In this document: in pieces, positions 44,534 through 54,500 of the stretch
Layout: each line of letters opens with the position of its first letter
Numbering within the stretch: position 1 is the stretch's first letter
Assembly (NCBI GenBank): GCA_000955785.1
Contig: JYOD01000067.1
Coordinates: 16,670-80,669, forward strand
DNA: 64,000 bases
Source: Burkholderiaceae bacterium 16
Lineage (GTDB): Bacteria; Pseudomonadota; Gammaproteobacteria; Burkholderiales; Burkholderiaceae
Direction: 5' to 3'
The notes under the pieces: generated by a model
The model's input: the letters and a program-made list of their open reading frames with translations, nothing else
Database searches by the model: none
What the model was told of the DNA's origin: nothing
Position numbers and translations under genes: made by a program

Positions 44534-45058
44534 GCTGACCGATCCACCGCCGTCCTGCTCAGGAGGGCAGCGGGAACTTGAGTCGGTACGAGCAAGGCTG
44601 CCACTCTCTTGCTGCGATGGCAGTACCAAGGCAAGCAAAGCTCGTGCCTCCGAGCATTTCAGCAAGATAACGAGTCACTGCGGGCAAGCAGGTCGACTGC
44701 TGGCTAAGGGCGCTACGCTGCTCCCTACTACAGCGGCATCGACAATCAAAATAGCGCCGTCTACCATCAATCATCAAACGGTCCCGGCGCCGCCCGCACC
44801 TACAAGGACTTTTGAGTATGCGGCGCCATTTCGAAGCAGCTATGCATGTAATACCTTGGTATGAATCGGACAGAATAGCTGGCTGGCTCACTATCGCGGG
44901 GGGCTGATTTTCCTGGTCAGCGTGACTTCATCGCAACGTAGCGTGGGACGTGCACCCGAGGAATCGGCAATACCATCGTATGATAGGGTGTGCACCGGTT
45001 TGGCGTTACTCTTCCAGCGGAGCATTGCCAGCGCTCAACGCGTATACAAGGAGTCAGT
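44534..45058. other. Intergenic region (525 bp) with two similar dyads
   Basis: No gene is visible. It contains two copies of a 16-bp dyad (44850-44865 and 44969-44984), described separately, ahead of the receiver-only regulator. Just after the catalase stop is a loose hairpin (CCGCCGTCCT / AGGAGGGCAGCGG) that may terminate transcription. Confidence 0.45.
44850..44984. promoter_or_regulatory. Pair of dyads AATACCTTGGTATGAA and AATACCATCGTATGAT
   Basis: The two 16-bp sites (44850-44865, 44969-44984) share 13 positions and each has the core ATACC-NN-GTAT inverted repeat. They lie 75-210 bp before the GTG of the receiver-only gene. A weaker relative lies before the first FixJ-type regulator. 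They look like binding sites of a dimeric response regulator, possibly the FixJ-type proteins encoded here; this is inference. Confidence 0.4.
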
Positions 45059-45451
45059 GTGATAGCTCGCCCCACGATCGCAATAGTTGATGACGATGTC
45101 GCCGTCCGAAATGCCATGGGGGGGCTGCTGCGTTCGCTCGATCTTGGCGTGCAATTGTTCGGAGGCGGTCAAGAGCTACTGCGGTGCACTTCGCTGCCTT
45201 GCCTGTCCTGCGTGATCACAGACGCGCAAATGCCCGGCATGGACGGCTTCGCTTTGATAGAGGCCCTGCGCGCACGCAATCTCGATATGCCTGTCATTTT
45301 CATGACTGCATTTGCGCATGATGGATTCGATCAGCGTGCCATGGCACTGGGTGCGACGTGCGTCCTTTACAAGCCCTTCCAGGACACGGACATGATTCAA
45401 TGCATTGAAAAAGCATTACGTCCTCGCAAGACGGACTCTCCTCCATCGTGA
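45059..45451 (+). CDS. Single-domain response regulator (receiver only)
   Basis: This 130-residue receiver domain has no output domain. The acidic pocket (IVDDD), phospho-acceptor Asp in VITDAQMPGMDG, Thr in FMTAFAHD and Lys in LYKPFQ are all present. It begins with GTG at 45059, with AAGGAG 5 bases upstream, after the two dyads. Most like FixJ-type receivers, it may relay or sequester phosphate from the giant histidine kinases. It converges with the FixJ-type regulator at 45524. Confidence 0.82.
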   Translation: MIARPTIAIVDDDVAVRNAMGGLLRSLDLGVQLFGGGQELLRCTSLPCLSCVITDAQMPGMDGFALIEALRARNLDMPVIFMTAFAHDGFDQRAMALGATCVLYKPFQDTDMIQCIEKALRPRKTDSPPS

Positions 45452-45523
45452 GTGTGTCGTGCAGTGGATCGATGAGACGTTCTTACATGACCTTCGTCCT
45501 CTGCACGCTGCCCCATGCCGGCC

Positions 45524-46252
45524 CTACGCTATGGTTGCGGTTCTAAGCTGTCGAGCCTGCAGCCGGATGGCAGGCTGCTCATCAGCTTCGGACTCAGAGG
45601 GAAGCAGCACGAGACCGAGAGTTTTTGCAAGAAGTACCAGATCGGCGAAACTCCGAGCCCTCATTTTTCGCATTCCCTGGCATCGATGAACTTTGACAGT
45701 CACCACGCTGATGCACATGGCGGCGGCAATCTCCTTGTTTGTCAAACCTGATGCGGCATGCGCCATGACCTCACTCTCCCGCGGCGTCAGGGAACGAAAG
45801 CAGTCGCGCACTGCAGCCAATCTGCACAAGCGCTCACGTCGCGAGCCCTCCTTCTGTAGTGCCTCCGTGACGGCATCGAGCAGGTCCTGTTCACGGAACG
45901 GCTTGGAAAGAAAGTGTTCTGCTCCCGCCTTCATAGCAGCAACCGTCATCGGAATGTCCCCGTAGCCGGTCATGAAGATGATGGGAATATGAATACAGAG
46001 CTCCGCCATGCGGGCTTGCACATCCAAGCCACTTTGCCCCTTCAGGCGCACATCGAGAACCAGGCAACAAGGCGCATCTGGGAAGCCGAAGGCAAAAAGC
46101 TCTGCCGCAGAGCCGAGCAGCACCGCTTGAATGCCGACTGAACGAAATAGGCTTCCCAGCGCGTTTCGCACCTGCAAGTCATCATCGACAACAAGGACCA
46201 CCGCATCGTCCTGCGGCGCTGATTCGGCGCGCATCGGTAGTACAGCAGTCAC
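45524..46252 (-). CDS. FixJ/NarL-type response regulator (receiver + LuxR HTH), copy 2
   Basis: This 242-residue paralogue of the regulator at 33458 has receiver residues VVDDD, Asp in LVLDVRLKGQSG, Thr in FMTGYGD and Lys in SKPFREQD. The DNA-binding part is LTPRESEVMAHAASGLTNKEIAAAM with TVKVHRCQGMRKM. I chose the GTG at 46252, with GGAGG 7 bases upstream, matching the start of its paralogue; longer in-frame starts exist to 46300. It has an extra ~25-residue C-terminal tail (SEADEQPAIRLQARQL). No histidine kinase is adjacent. The second giant kinase 5.3 kb away is the obvious candidate partner. Confidence 0.86.
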   Translation of the reverse strand: MTAVLPMRAESAPQDDAVVLVVDDDLQVRNALGSLFRSVGIQAVLLGSAAELFAFGFPDAPCCLVLDVRLKGQSGLDVQARMAELCIHIPIIFMTGYGDIPMTVAAMKAGAEHFLSKPFREQDLLDAVTEALQKEGSRRERLCRLAAVRDCFRSLTPRESEVMAHAASGLTNKEIAAAMCISVVTVKVHRCQGMRKMRARSFADLVLLAKTLGLVLLPSESEADEQPAIRLQARQLRTATIA

Positions 46253-46444
46253 GGTAGGGCCTCCACGTAGCATCGACATCAGAGGCGCGAATCCCCCCAT
46301 GGCTCCATGTGGGGAGATAGGACGCGCCCGACAGCAATGTAGTGTTACGCCAGCCCTTTGGCTTGAACGCGTGTGCGCTCTATTGTCGTTTTGTGCTCAG
46401 CGCGGGCCAGATAATGGCTGGCAAGTGCTGGCACCAAGGCGTGC

Positions 46445-46989
46445 CTAGTCCTGCCGACCGCTCCGCCAGTCACCCGGCGTCAGACCAAGCTTCTTAGAGA
46501 AGCTGCGAGATGGGCCAGCACGGCGTCCGTCTGCGCCGCGGCATGTCGCAGTTCAAGACCTGCGGGGCAGCCGAGTTCTAGGGCGGTACGCTCCATGAAG
46601 GGGCGCGGCAGTTCGATGAGTACGAAATCAAACGTCCCATACATATCCGCCTTGTAGTCATCTTGGAAGTTCCGCAGATAGATGGAACCTGCCTCGAATG
46701 CATGCATGTTCGCCTGACTCCGACGGAAAATGCGTCGACGATGGCCTTCCATTAGAGAGACGCCAACCAGAAACCCTCGTGCTGAAGCTGGGGTCACTAC
46801 CTGACTCATCCGCTCAATCATGGAACTCTTGCGGTAGAAATGGAGATCGCCGGCGGCAAGCGCCTGATCGTATCGCAATGCCTCCGACAAGCAACCCAAT
46901 GAGTCGCGCTGAATGGCCGGCTTGGCAGATTCGTGAGTAGATGTGGCGAGTCGCATGGCCAGGTAGTCATGATCGTCGCGCCAAGCCAA
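46445..46989 (-). pseudogene. AraC-family regulator with deleted DNA-binding domain
   Basis: The frame from 46989 encodes an AraC N-terminal ligand-binding-like domain (MSQVVTPASARGFLVGVSLMEG, split near 55-75; YKADMYGTFDFVLIELPRPFME) and then stops at 46480 shortly after AAQTDAVLAHLAASL. In another frame the very end of an AraC helix-turn-helix domain, FSKKLGLTPGDWRSGRQD, follows immediately and stops at 46445. About 80-100 residues carrying both helix-turn-helix motifs are therefore missing by an internal deletion. The remnant cannot bind DNA. Confidence 0.65.
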
Positions 46990-48731
46990 ACACGACCGGG
47001 CGACCTTGCGTTACTGAAAATACCATTGACGCTGGCAGCTCGAAAAGCGCCCGCCTTCCTGCAGTCAAACGACTGCCTGGAGAACATACTATCATCGCCA
47101 ATCACGAAGCAACTAAGGCGGCTGATTTCGATGCCCGATCGTTAGGCAGATCGCGACACTCTTGCCGGCCTAGATGCCGAATGCGCCTCTTACGACACCG
47201 TCCGGCCCGCAAATTGGACGTTGGCCGGACGTTTACCGAAACGAACGTTTTGCGGTAGCCCAGGGCCTCCATAACTGCTCTGACATCGTCCGATGAAGTT
47301 TGCTTCCGCGGGCGGTCCGATTTCATGTAGCCGGGGGCGACGTCAAGCACTTATGCGCCAGTCCTTTCCGGTTACGGACGCGCCAAGCGTGTAGGCCAGT
47401 CATACCAGAAGACGATAGAAACTGTGGACTCATCCGAATAAAGTGCGCAAGCCCCAAGTCAACATTTGGCTGCGCTAGGCCGGCACTTGAGACAGACACG
47501 GGATGAGCAGACACGGGATGAGCAAACACGGAGATTCCATGAATGGCAACATCTGCTTAAAGATGGCCCGACTCCAAGCAGCGGCCCATGCCAATGAACA
47601 AGACGCGACGTTGTGGCGCTGGTTCTCAGATCAGATGGAGGACCAGACTATGAGCTGCGAACGCAAAAAGGGGGGGACTCGATCATTATTTGCCTGGCCG
47701 GTCGCGAGCTGGCGCGTGACGCGTCCTTCGACCTGGCGGTTCGCGCCGCTCACTTCCTTTGCCGCGCACTGAGAGCCTTGTAGACGAGTCGGTGACGATG
47801 TACGCGCTGCGGCTCACAGGGTCGACAATTGGCGCTCTTGCCGCTGCCGGCACTGCCTAAAGGGTTATGCCAGCGTTGCACCTCGATGGATTGAAACGCA
47901 CTGCGACGACTTGCTGTCGGTAGAGTAGTAGGGTCGTGTTCCCGCTGCCGGCACTCATTAACGCCATCGCTTAGTACAACGAGGCCGTACTTTACGGCAC
48001 GTTGTTCGAGATCGCCGCCGCCGACATCCGGCACACCATCGCCGCCGACCCGAAGCGCATCCGGCGCAGATCGGCGCCACGCGGGTGTTGCAAATAGGGA
48101 CAAGCACTCCCACACCATTCGCACGGTATCGACTCCAGCAGGGGTCTATCGCCTGAGGGCGACCGATGGGCCGCATGCCGCCGCGGCCTTTTCCTGCGGT
48201 ACGGGGCCTTCCCACTGCTCTGCCGCCTCTACTTCGACGCTCTCGACGTGGCGCATCACCGGTGGTCGATTGCACTTCTTCGGTGGCTACTCTGGCCATC
48301 CTCCCGTCTTCACGCAGTGCCTTGCATACGCAAATGTAATTGGGACGGTCTACGTCGGTTGTCCATTCGTGGGGGGAACTGAAGGAGTGCTCCCTATTTG
48401 TCGCGCTATATCGGTCGCGCGGCAATTTTCAACAAACGGCGGTTACCCAGCGACCTAAACAAGGTACGCACTTACAAGACGATGACGCTCGCTCGAGGCC
48501 GCGGAACTCATGTGCCGCTTCTTCCAAGGGCGATGGACCCACTAGGACAGAGTCCTCTCTCGCCTCGACGAACGGCATTCAATTATTTTGAATAACCATT
48601 ACAGAGATAGGCCGCTCTCTGGAATGTGGCGGTCGGTATAGTTCTGCACATGGACAGCGCGGCTACGCAACGAATCGAATCGCTGCCAGACAAAACTCAA
48701 ATCGTTGAATCAAATTTTTTGGAGAGAAATC
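46990..48731. other. 1.74-kb stretch without a supportable gene
   Basis: Several short frames exist on both strands, but none has recognisable motifs, a good start site or consistent codon use. GC content seems lower and more irregular than in flanking genes. There is a 2.5-copy tandem repeat at 47494-47531, and two copies of CCGCTGCCGGCACT about 110 bp apart (near 47840 and 47945). It looks like decayed or recombined DNA and must hold the promoter of the hydrolase at 48732. Confidence 0.5.
47494..47531 (+). repeat. Tandem repeat, 15-bp unit, about 2.5 copies
   Basis: The unit AGACACGGGATGAGC occurs twice exactly and a third, partial copy (AAACACGG) follows. It lies in the gene-poor stretch. 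No function is apparent. Confidence 0.7.
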
Positions 48732-49430
48732 ATGTCGAACGCTAAACTGCAAGTCCTGACCCCGCACAACAGCCAACTGATCATCATCGACCATCAGCCT
48801 CAGATGGCCTTTGGCGTGCAGTCGATGGACCGCCAGGCCATGAAGAACAACGTCGTGGGCCTGGCCAAGGCGGCCAAGATCTTCGACGTGCCGACTACCA
48901 TCACCACGGTAGAGAGCGAGTCGTTCTCCGGCTATACCTACCCAGAGATCCTGGACGTATTCCCCGGCAAGGAAACGCTGGAGCGCACCTCGATGAATTC
49001 CTGGGATGACCAAAAGGTGCGCGACGCGCTGGCGGCCAATGGCCGCAAGAAAATCGTCGTGGCAGGCCTGTGGACCGAAGTCTGCAATACCACCTTCGCC
49101 CTGAGTGCGATGCTCGAAGGCGATTATGAAATCTACATGGTGGCCGATGCCTCGGGCGGAACGACCAAAGAAGCCCACGACTACGCGATGCAGCGCATGA
49201 TCCAATCCGGCGTGGTACCGGTGACTTGGCAGCAGGTGCTGCTCGAATGGCAGCGCGACTGGGCACACCGCGATACCTATGACGCCGTGATGAAGCTCGT
49301 CAAGGAACACTCCGGCGCCTACGGCATGGGCGTGGACTACGCCTACACGATGGTTCACAAGGCCACACAACGTACTGCAACCACGCACGAATCGATCGCG
49401 CCCGTGCATGCGCCGGTGATCGAGAACTAA
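48732..49430 (+). CDS. YcaC-like isochorismatase-fold cysteine hydrolase (copy 4, subgroup B)
   Basis: This 232-residue hydrolase is nearly the same as the one at 34585 along its whole length: D20 in IIDHQP, arginine in ERTSMNSW, C118 in WTEVCNTTF, and the same AYGMGVDYAYTMVHKA tail. The ATG at 48732 follows GGAGAG; an ATG at 48705 is in frame but less likely. It sits 2.5 kb from the second FixJ-type regulator and 2.1 kb from the second giant kinase, mirroring the first kinase/regulator/hydrolase group. A small hairpin (49444-49473) follows it. Confidence 0.87.
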   Translation: MSNAKLQVLTPHNSQLIIIDHQPQMAFGVQSMDRQAMKNNVVGLAKAAKIFDVPTTITTVESESFSGYTYPEILDVFPGKETLERTSMNSWDDQKVRDALAANGRKKIVVAGLWTEVCNTTFALSAMLEGDYEIYMVADASGGTTKEAHDYAMQRMIQSGVVPVTWQQVLLEWQRDWAHRDTYDAVMKLVKEHSGAYGMGVDYAYTMVHKATQRTATTHESIAPVHAPVIEN

Positions 49431-49443
49431 ACGCCCCCAGTCT

Positions 49444-49473
49444 GCGCCGAACGCTTCCTGTAGTTCTCGGCGC
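49444..49473 (+). terminator. Weak hairpin after the subgroup-B hydrolase copy 4
   Basis: GCGCCGA / TCGGCGC, a 7-bp stem with a 16-base loop, starts 14 bp after the stop codon. No T-run follows; a weak terminator at best. Confidence 0.35.
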
Positions 49474-49515
49474 CATACAACCTTCGGCTGCAACACCGCC
49501 ACGGCTCACTGAAAA

Positions 49516-49710
49516 ATGACACACGACAAGAAGGTCGCCACGAAGTGGGAAATGGCAGCGTTTGCATTCCTTACCGGCTTTAATGCACACGCCCACACGT
49601 CTTCGTCACTGGGCGTTGTCTCTGGCACGCTCGCCGTTTGCGCGCTTATTGCGCGGGCCATGCATAGCTGGGAAGAACAGCCCGCCCATGCGAGCGCCGC
49701 TCTCTTGTAA
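49516..49710 (+). CDS. Small hypothetical protein
   Basis: This 64-residue frame has a polar start (MTHDKKVATKWEM), a moderately hydrophobic middle (SSLGVVSGTLAVCALIARAM, residues 30-49) that could be one membrane helix, and a polar end. I do not recognise the family. It sits between the hydrolase and the DUF2789 gene in the same direction, with no strong ribosome-binding site, so it may be spurious. Confidence 0.4.
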   Translation: MTHDKKVATKWEMAAFAFLTGFNAHAHTSSSLGVVSGTLAVCALIARAMHSWEEQPAHASAALL

Positions 49711-49773
49711 AAAGGCGCAGTCCTACGCCGGCACTTTCATCCGCCAAAAAACCCTGCTTCCCCGACGTTTCCC

Positions 49774-50013
49774 ATGGACACCCCATTTCACCAGTTTTCC
49801 GACCTGTTCGCCCAGCTCGGCTTGCCATCGAAGAAAACGGACATCCTTGCGTTCGTTGCGAAGCATTCGCCGCTACCGCAAGACATCAATCTTTGGGAAG
49901 CACCATTCTGGACGCCGGCCCAGGCAGCCTTGCTGCGTGACGAATTTGACGGGGATGCAGACTGGGCACAGGCTGTGGACCAATTGAATCTTGCGTTGCG
50001 CGCACCTCCTTGA
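49774..50013 (+). CDS. DUF2789-family protein
   Basis: This 79-residue cytoplasmic protein matches DUF2789 over its whole length (FSDLFAQLGLPSKKTDILAF, HSPLPQDINLWEAPFWTPAQ, LRDEFDGDADWAQAVDQLN). The family is small, alpha-helical and of unknown function, common in Proteobacteria. It is intact and lies just before an IS3 remnant. Nothing in the context points to a specific role. Confidence 0.8.
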   Translation: MDTPFHQFSDLFAQLGLPSKKTDILAFVAKHSPLPQDINLWEAPFWTPAQAALLRDEFDGDADWAQAVDQLNLALRAPP

Positions 50014-50142
50014 GGGAACGCTGCTGGAGACCCGCTCCAATTCCTGACTGAGGCCACGTGGGATTCTGAAGCGTGTCCGACGGACGTATAGCTCGATCGA
50101 GGCTGCATGACGTGCTCAAAGAACGTAAGCAGTCTTTCATTG

Positions 50143-50537
50143 ACGCCCGAAATGGTAAGCAAAATGCTTGAAGGCGTTCGGGCGGCTTGGCCCCAAGGAC
50201 CGACCGATCCTGCGTTCGGACCAGGGCTTGCGGTACCAGATGCCGTCCTATCAGTGGATGCTCAAGCAACGCCGGATTCGTCCCAGCATGTCCCGCAAAG
50301 GCAACTGCCTGGACAACGTCGCCATGGAAAGCTTCTTCGGTGCCCTGCAGTCCGAATTCTTCCATCTGAACAAGTTCACCAGCATCGAACACCTGCAGGA
50401 CGAGCTGCGCCGACACATTCGCTACTACAATCGCGACCGCATCAAGCTCAGACTAAAAGGGCTGAGTCCCGTGCAGTACAGGACTCAGCCCTCTCTGGCC
50501 TAGCCAATCAACTGTCCAACTTCCTGGGGTCAGTTCA
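50143..50537 (+). mobile_element. IS3-family (IS150-like) remnant: 3' part of transposase and right end
   Basis: The frame 50168-50503 encodes the C-terminal part of an IS3 OrfB integrase: LRSDQGLRYQMPSYQWMLKQ, SMSRKGNCLDNVAMESFFG, HLNKFTSIEHLQ. The catalytic glutamate lies in MESFFG. The N-terminal two-thirds are absent, and a frame change is seen at the beginning (PEMVSKMLE in another frame). After the stop the sequence CTGTCCAACTTCCTGGGGTC fits the right inverted repeat of such elements. It is a dead, 5'-truncated copy and may mark the rearrangement that brought DUF2789 and the broken MFS gene together. Confidence 0.8.
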
Positions 50538-50590
50538 CATTCGCGCGGGGGTTTTTCCTTGGTGCGCCCGGTTAAGCCATGGACTCGCGA

Positions 50591-51517
50591 TTACTTGGCA
50601 CCGGCCCGCCCCCCGCGCCCACGACCCGCAAACACCAGCCATGCTAGGTCCGCCAGCAGCGCGATCGCCAGCGCTGCTGCTGCAATCAGGAACAGCACCC
50701 GATGGTTGCCGCCGCTCGCGGTGAACACCGCGGAGTACGCATAGCCCGACGCGGCCTGCAATGCGGCAAACACGATGGTCGCCCGGCTCCAAGCCACGTT
50801 CTGCCCCTGTGCATCGTGGACGACTAGTTCGTGGATCCGGGTTAGCGCCAGTGGCACGATGCCCGGCGGGAAGGTGCCCACCAGGATCGTGGCGGCCGCC
50901 AGGACCGCGCGGTTGGAGAACAGGAAAAGGCTCGCCACCGCCAGCACCTGGACCAGCAGTGCCAGCCTCAGCGCGGCCCGTGCCCTCAGTCGATCGCCGA
51001 GCAGACCATACAGCGGAGGCCCGATAATCGCGCCGACACCGTAAAGCACCCAAAAGACCGCACCGAGATGCGCCCCTGCCCCAAGCCCGCGAGCCACGAA
51101 GTCGACGAGAAACACCATTGCAGGCACGAGGCCGATGGCCATCAGCCCGTACTGCCCGTAGAGCAGCAGCAGATCCGGCATCGGACGCGCAGGCGCGGGG
51201 GCAGCGGGATCCCTAGCGACGTGGCTTGCCTGGCTGGCCGGCACGGACATCGGCCAGGCGAACCAGGTCGCCGCAGTCAGCAGCCCGGAGATAGTGCCCA
51301 GGCCCAGCCAGGTGGCCCGCAAGCCATGCTGAAGCAGCAGTGGGACAATCGTGCCCGAGCCCGCGATGCCGAGCCCGATGCCCAGGAAAATCGCGCCGCT
51401 TGCGAGGCCCTTGCGTTCACGAGGCACGTGGGGCAGCACCGTAGCCGCAACCAGCACGATAATGGCGCCACCGGACACACCCGACAGTAGCCTCCACAGG
51501 AAGAAGGCTTGGCCTCC
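50591..51517 (-). pseudogene. 5'-truncated MFS transporter (YbfB/YjiJ-like)
   Basis: The minus-strand frame encodes MFS helices from AFFLWRLLSGVSGGAIIVLV through VLPHVPRERKGLASGAIFLG to a normal C-terminal end, about 300 residues. Homology fades at about 51517, directly after the stop of the giant kinase (51542), so the first three or so helices and the natural start are missing. The remaining ATG at 51478 lies within a helix. The break next to the kinase suggests a recombination or insertion joint. The family exports small molecules, but this copy is probably inactive. Confidence 0.7.
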
Positions 51518-51541
51518 TCTCGCATGGCAGACTGTGTCGGT

Positions 51542-54500
51542 CTACTTCTGCCTAGCCGGCAAAGCGAACTGGAACACCGACCCGCAAGGCGAATTTGCGC
51601 TCGCCCACAGCCGCCCGCCATGCGACTCGACCAGCGACTGACAAATCGCCAGGCCCATGCCGAGACCCTGCGCCTTGGTGGTGTAGAAGGCATCGAACGC
51701 CCGCTCCATCACCTGCGGAGCCAGCCCGATGCCAGCGTCCTCCACGGCGACCCGCACTGTCTGGGGTTTCGCGCACAGTGACCGGATCACGAGTTCCCGC
51801 GGCCGGTCGGCCACTTCTGTCATCGCCTCGATGCCATTCATCACCAGGTTCAGCAGCACCTGCTGCAACTGTACCCGATCACCCGCCACCAGCGGTAGCC
51901 CGGGCGCGAGCTCGGTCCGCAGCAGGATCTGATGTCGCGACACCTCGCCGCTGATCAGCGTGATCGTCTCTTTGACCAGCTCGTTGAGGTCAAGTCGAAC
52001 CGTTACCGCGGCCGTCTTCCTCAGCAGCCCCCGCATTCCCTCGATCACCGCGCTGGCCCTATGCCCGTTCTGGACAATGCCCTCCACCGCCTCCCGCACC
52101 TCAGCAAGATCGGGGGGCTGGCGGCCGAGCCAGCGCAACGCTGCACTGGCGTTCGCGACAATGGCCGCCAGCGGCTGACTCACCTCGTGGGCGATCGAGG
52201 CAGTCAGCGCGTTCAGCGTGGTCACGCGCGCGACGTGGGCGAGTTCGGCCCGCGCCTGGTGCAGCGCCTGCTCGGCGCGCTTGCGCTCGGTCAGGTCGAG
52301 CACGAAAGACACCCCCTGGTCCACCCCATCCTCGAAGTTCGCAGACCCGAGCAGCACGGGCACACGCCTCCCATCCTTGCGGACCAAGTCCTTCTCGAAC
52401 GGCGGCACAGTCCCCGCCACGCTGAACGCAGCCAGGGGTGCACCGGGCGGCTGCGCTGACGCCGGCATCAGGTCCGCCCATCCCAGGCGGCCCGAGCGGA
52501 GATCCTCGCGGTCGTAACCCGACATGCGCAGGAACGCGTCATTGGCCTCCAGAATCCGGCCGTCGAGTTGCCAGATGCAGATGCCGATAATGTTGGCCTC
52601 GACCAGACGCTGGATCTTTGCTTCGCGTTGCTCGAGATCGCGGTACAAACGGCTGTTCTCCAGCGCGGTCGCCGCCTGCGAGGCCACCAGCTTCAGCACC
52701 GCCGCCCTGGCCGGCACGAAGACGCGTGGAGCCAGGTTGTTCTCCAGGTAAAGGACGCCGATCAGCTTGGCCTGAGTGAGGAGCGGCAGGCACAGAATCG
52801 AGCGGGCGCGATGCAGCCGAATGTAAGGATCGACGGAGAACGGCCCCTGCGACTCGGCATTGTCCAGCACGACGGTCTCGCGGCTGCGCAAAACATGGTG
52901 AAGGATCGATAGCGGCAGCGCGGTGCCGGGCACGCTCTGGTCGTGCAGTTGCACGGTGATGGTATGGCCGCAGGTGGTCGCTTCGGCCGCAATGCGCTGC
53001 CCGGCGCCCTGGTGCAGGATCAGCAGGCCTCGTTGCGCGCCGGCCTGCTCGATTGCGGTACGCATCAGCGTGTCGACCAGCTTGTCCAGGAAGATTTCAC
53101 CCGACACCGCCTGCGAGACGGCGATCACCGTGGCGAGGTCCAGGTGTTCGACAGAAGCGCCGATTGTCCGGGTCGAAGCAGGTGCCGACTCTTCTTCGCC
53201 GAGTGCCGGATATAACCCGTCGAGCTGCCGCACCTTGCCCTCGGCGCCCCAGCGGCGATAGCCGTGACGGGCATCCCGCAGATACACCCACGCTATCTTC
53301 TCGAAGCCCCGCGCCGCATAGAATCGTGCCGCCAGCTCGTTAGCGAGTGCCTGGTTGTGGATGAAGTCGTTGTCGCGCGCGGACAGGATGGCCTGTTCGT
53401 ACAGGCGCATGGCGTCGGCCTCGCGCCCATCCATACGGGCGATCTCCGCACCGATCAATGCAGCCCGGTTTTCGAAATTCCCCGGACAATACTCGGCCCA
53501 GGCCTGCAACTGGCGGTGGTGTCCAGCCAGGGCCTCAAGGTGCCGGCCCCGGTCTGCCGCAGCGGCCGCATCGCAGCAGGCCGCCCGTGCCAGCGCCGCA
53601 TAGAAGTGGTATTCCGCCTGCTCGAAGAATGACGGTGAGGTCCAGAGCAGCGGCCGGGCGCGCTCCGCCGCCGCAATCGCGCCGGCATGGTCGGCGGCAA
53701 GAAAGCGCGCCTGCAGCTTGCGGATCCAGTACCAGCAGGTAACGAGTGCGAGGCCCTGATCCTGCTCCAGATGCCGCTCGAACCGGTCTTCGTCGAACCC
53801 GCTATCGTTGAACGAGCCGAAGACCGATGTCAGACCACGCAGTGTCCGGGCAAGCTGGCGTTGCGGGGTAATGCGGTCAACAACAAGACCAAACCCCGCT
53901 TCGCGCGCGAAGGCGATCGCAGCTTCGGCTTCGCGTTCCATATCGGCCAGCGGCGCGCCGCTGGCCAGCAGGTGCGTAATGAGGTTGTTGCTGGTGAAGG
54001 CCGCAAAGGTGCGGTCGCCCTGCTTGTTGGACAGATCGAAGCCGCGCCGCACCAGGCTGCTCGCGTCGCGGATCGGATGCGTCCATTGCAGGACGTGGCC
54101 GCCCACGACCTGGTAGACGCGGGCCTTGAACCGGTCCAGCCCGCGCTGGTCCACCAGGTCCAGGCCCAGCTTGCCGAAGCGGTATCCCGCCGCGTAGTCG
54201 CCCGATTGCGGCGCCAGCACCATGCTGAGCCAGGCATAGCCAAGGCACGACGCATCGCTGTTGCCATGTTCGAGACTCAGGTTCGCCATCCGGCCAATCA
54301 CGAGCGCACGAAGGTTCTCGTCGGTGTACCAGGCCGGCGGCATCAGCGCGGTCAGGACGTCCATGGTCCCGACCGCATCGGGGTCGGCCATGCGCGGCAA
54401 GTCAATCAGCGCATCGATCGGCCGGTCCCCGATCTGCCGCCACATCCGCGCGTACTCCTGCTCTACCTCCGCCTTCGCAGGGTGCGCCGACCATTCCACG

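Noticed and set aside
47503..47772. Plus-strand 89-codon frame in the gene-poor stretch
   Set aside because: It starts within a tandem repeat and shows no family motif, signal or good ribosome site.
47887..47897. GGATTGAAACG, like the end of some CRISPR repeats
   Set aside because: It occurs once only, with no regular spacing, palindromic stem or cas genes.
47958..48425. Minus-strand 155-codon frame in the gene-poor stretch
   Set aside because: Arg/Gly-rich composition and no recognisable domain; likely chance.
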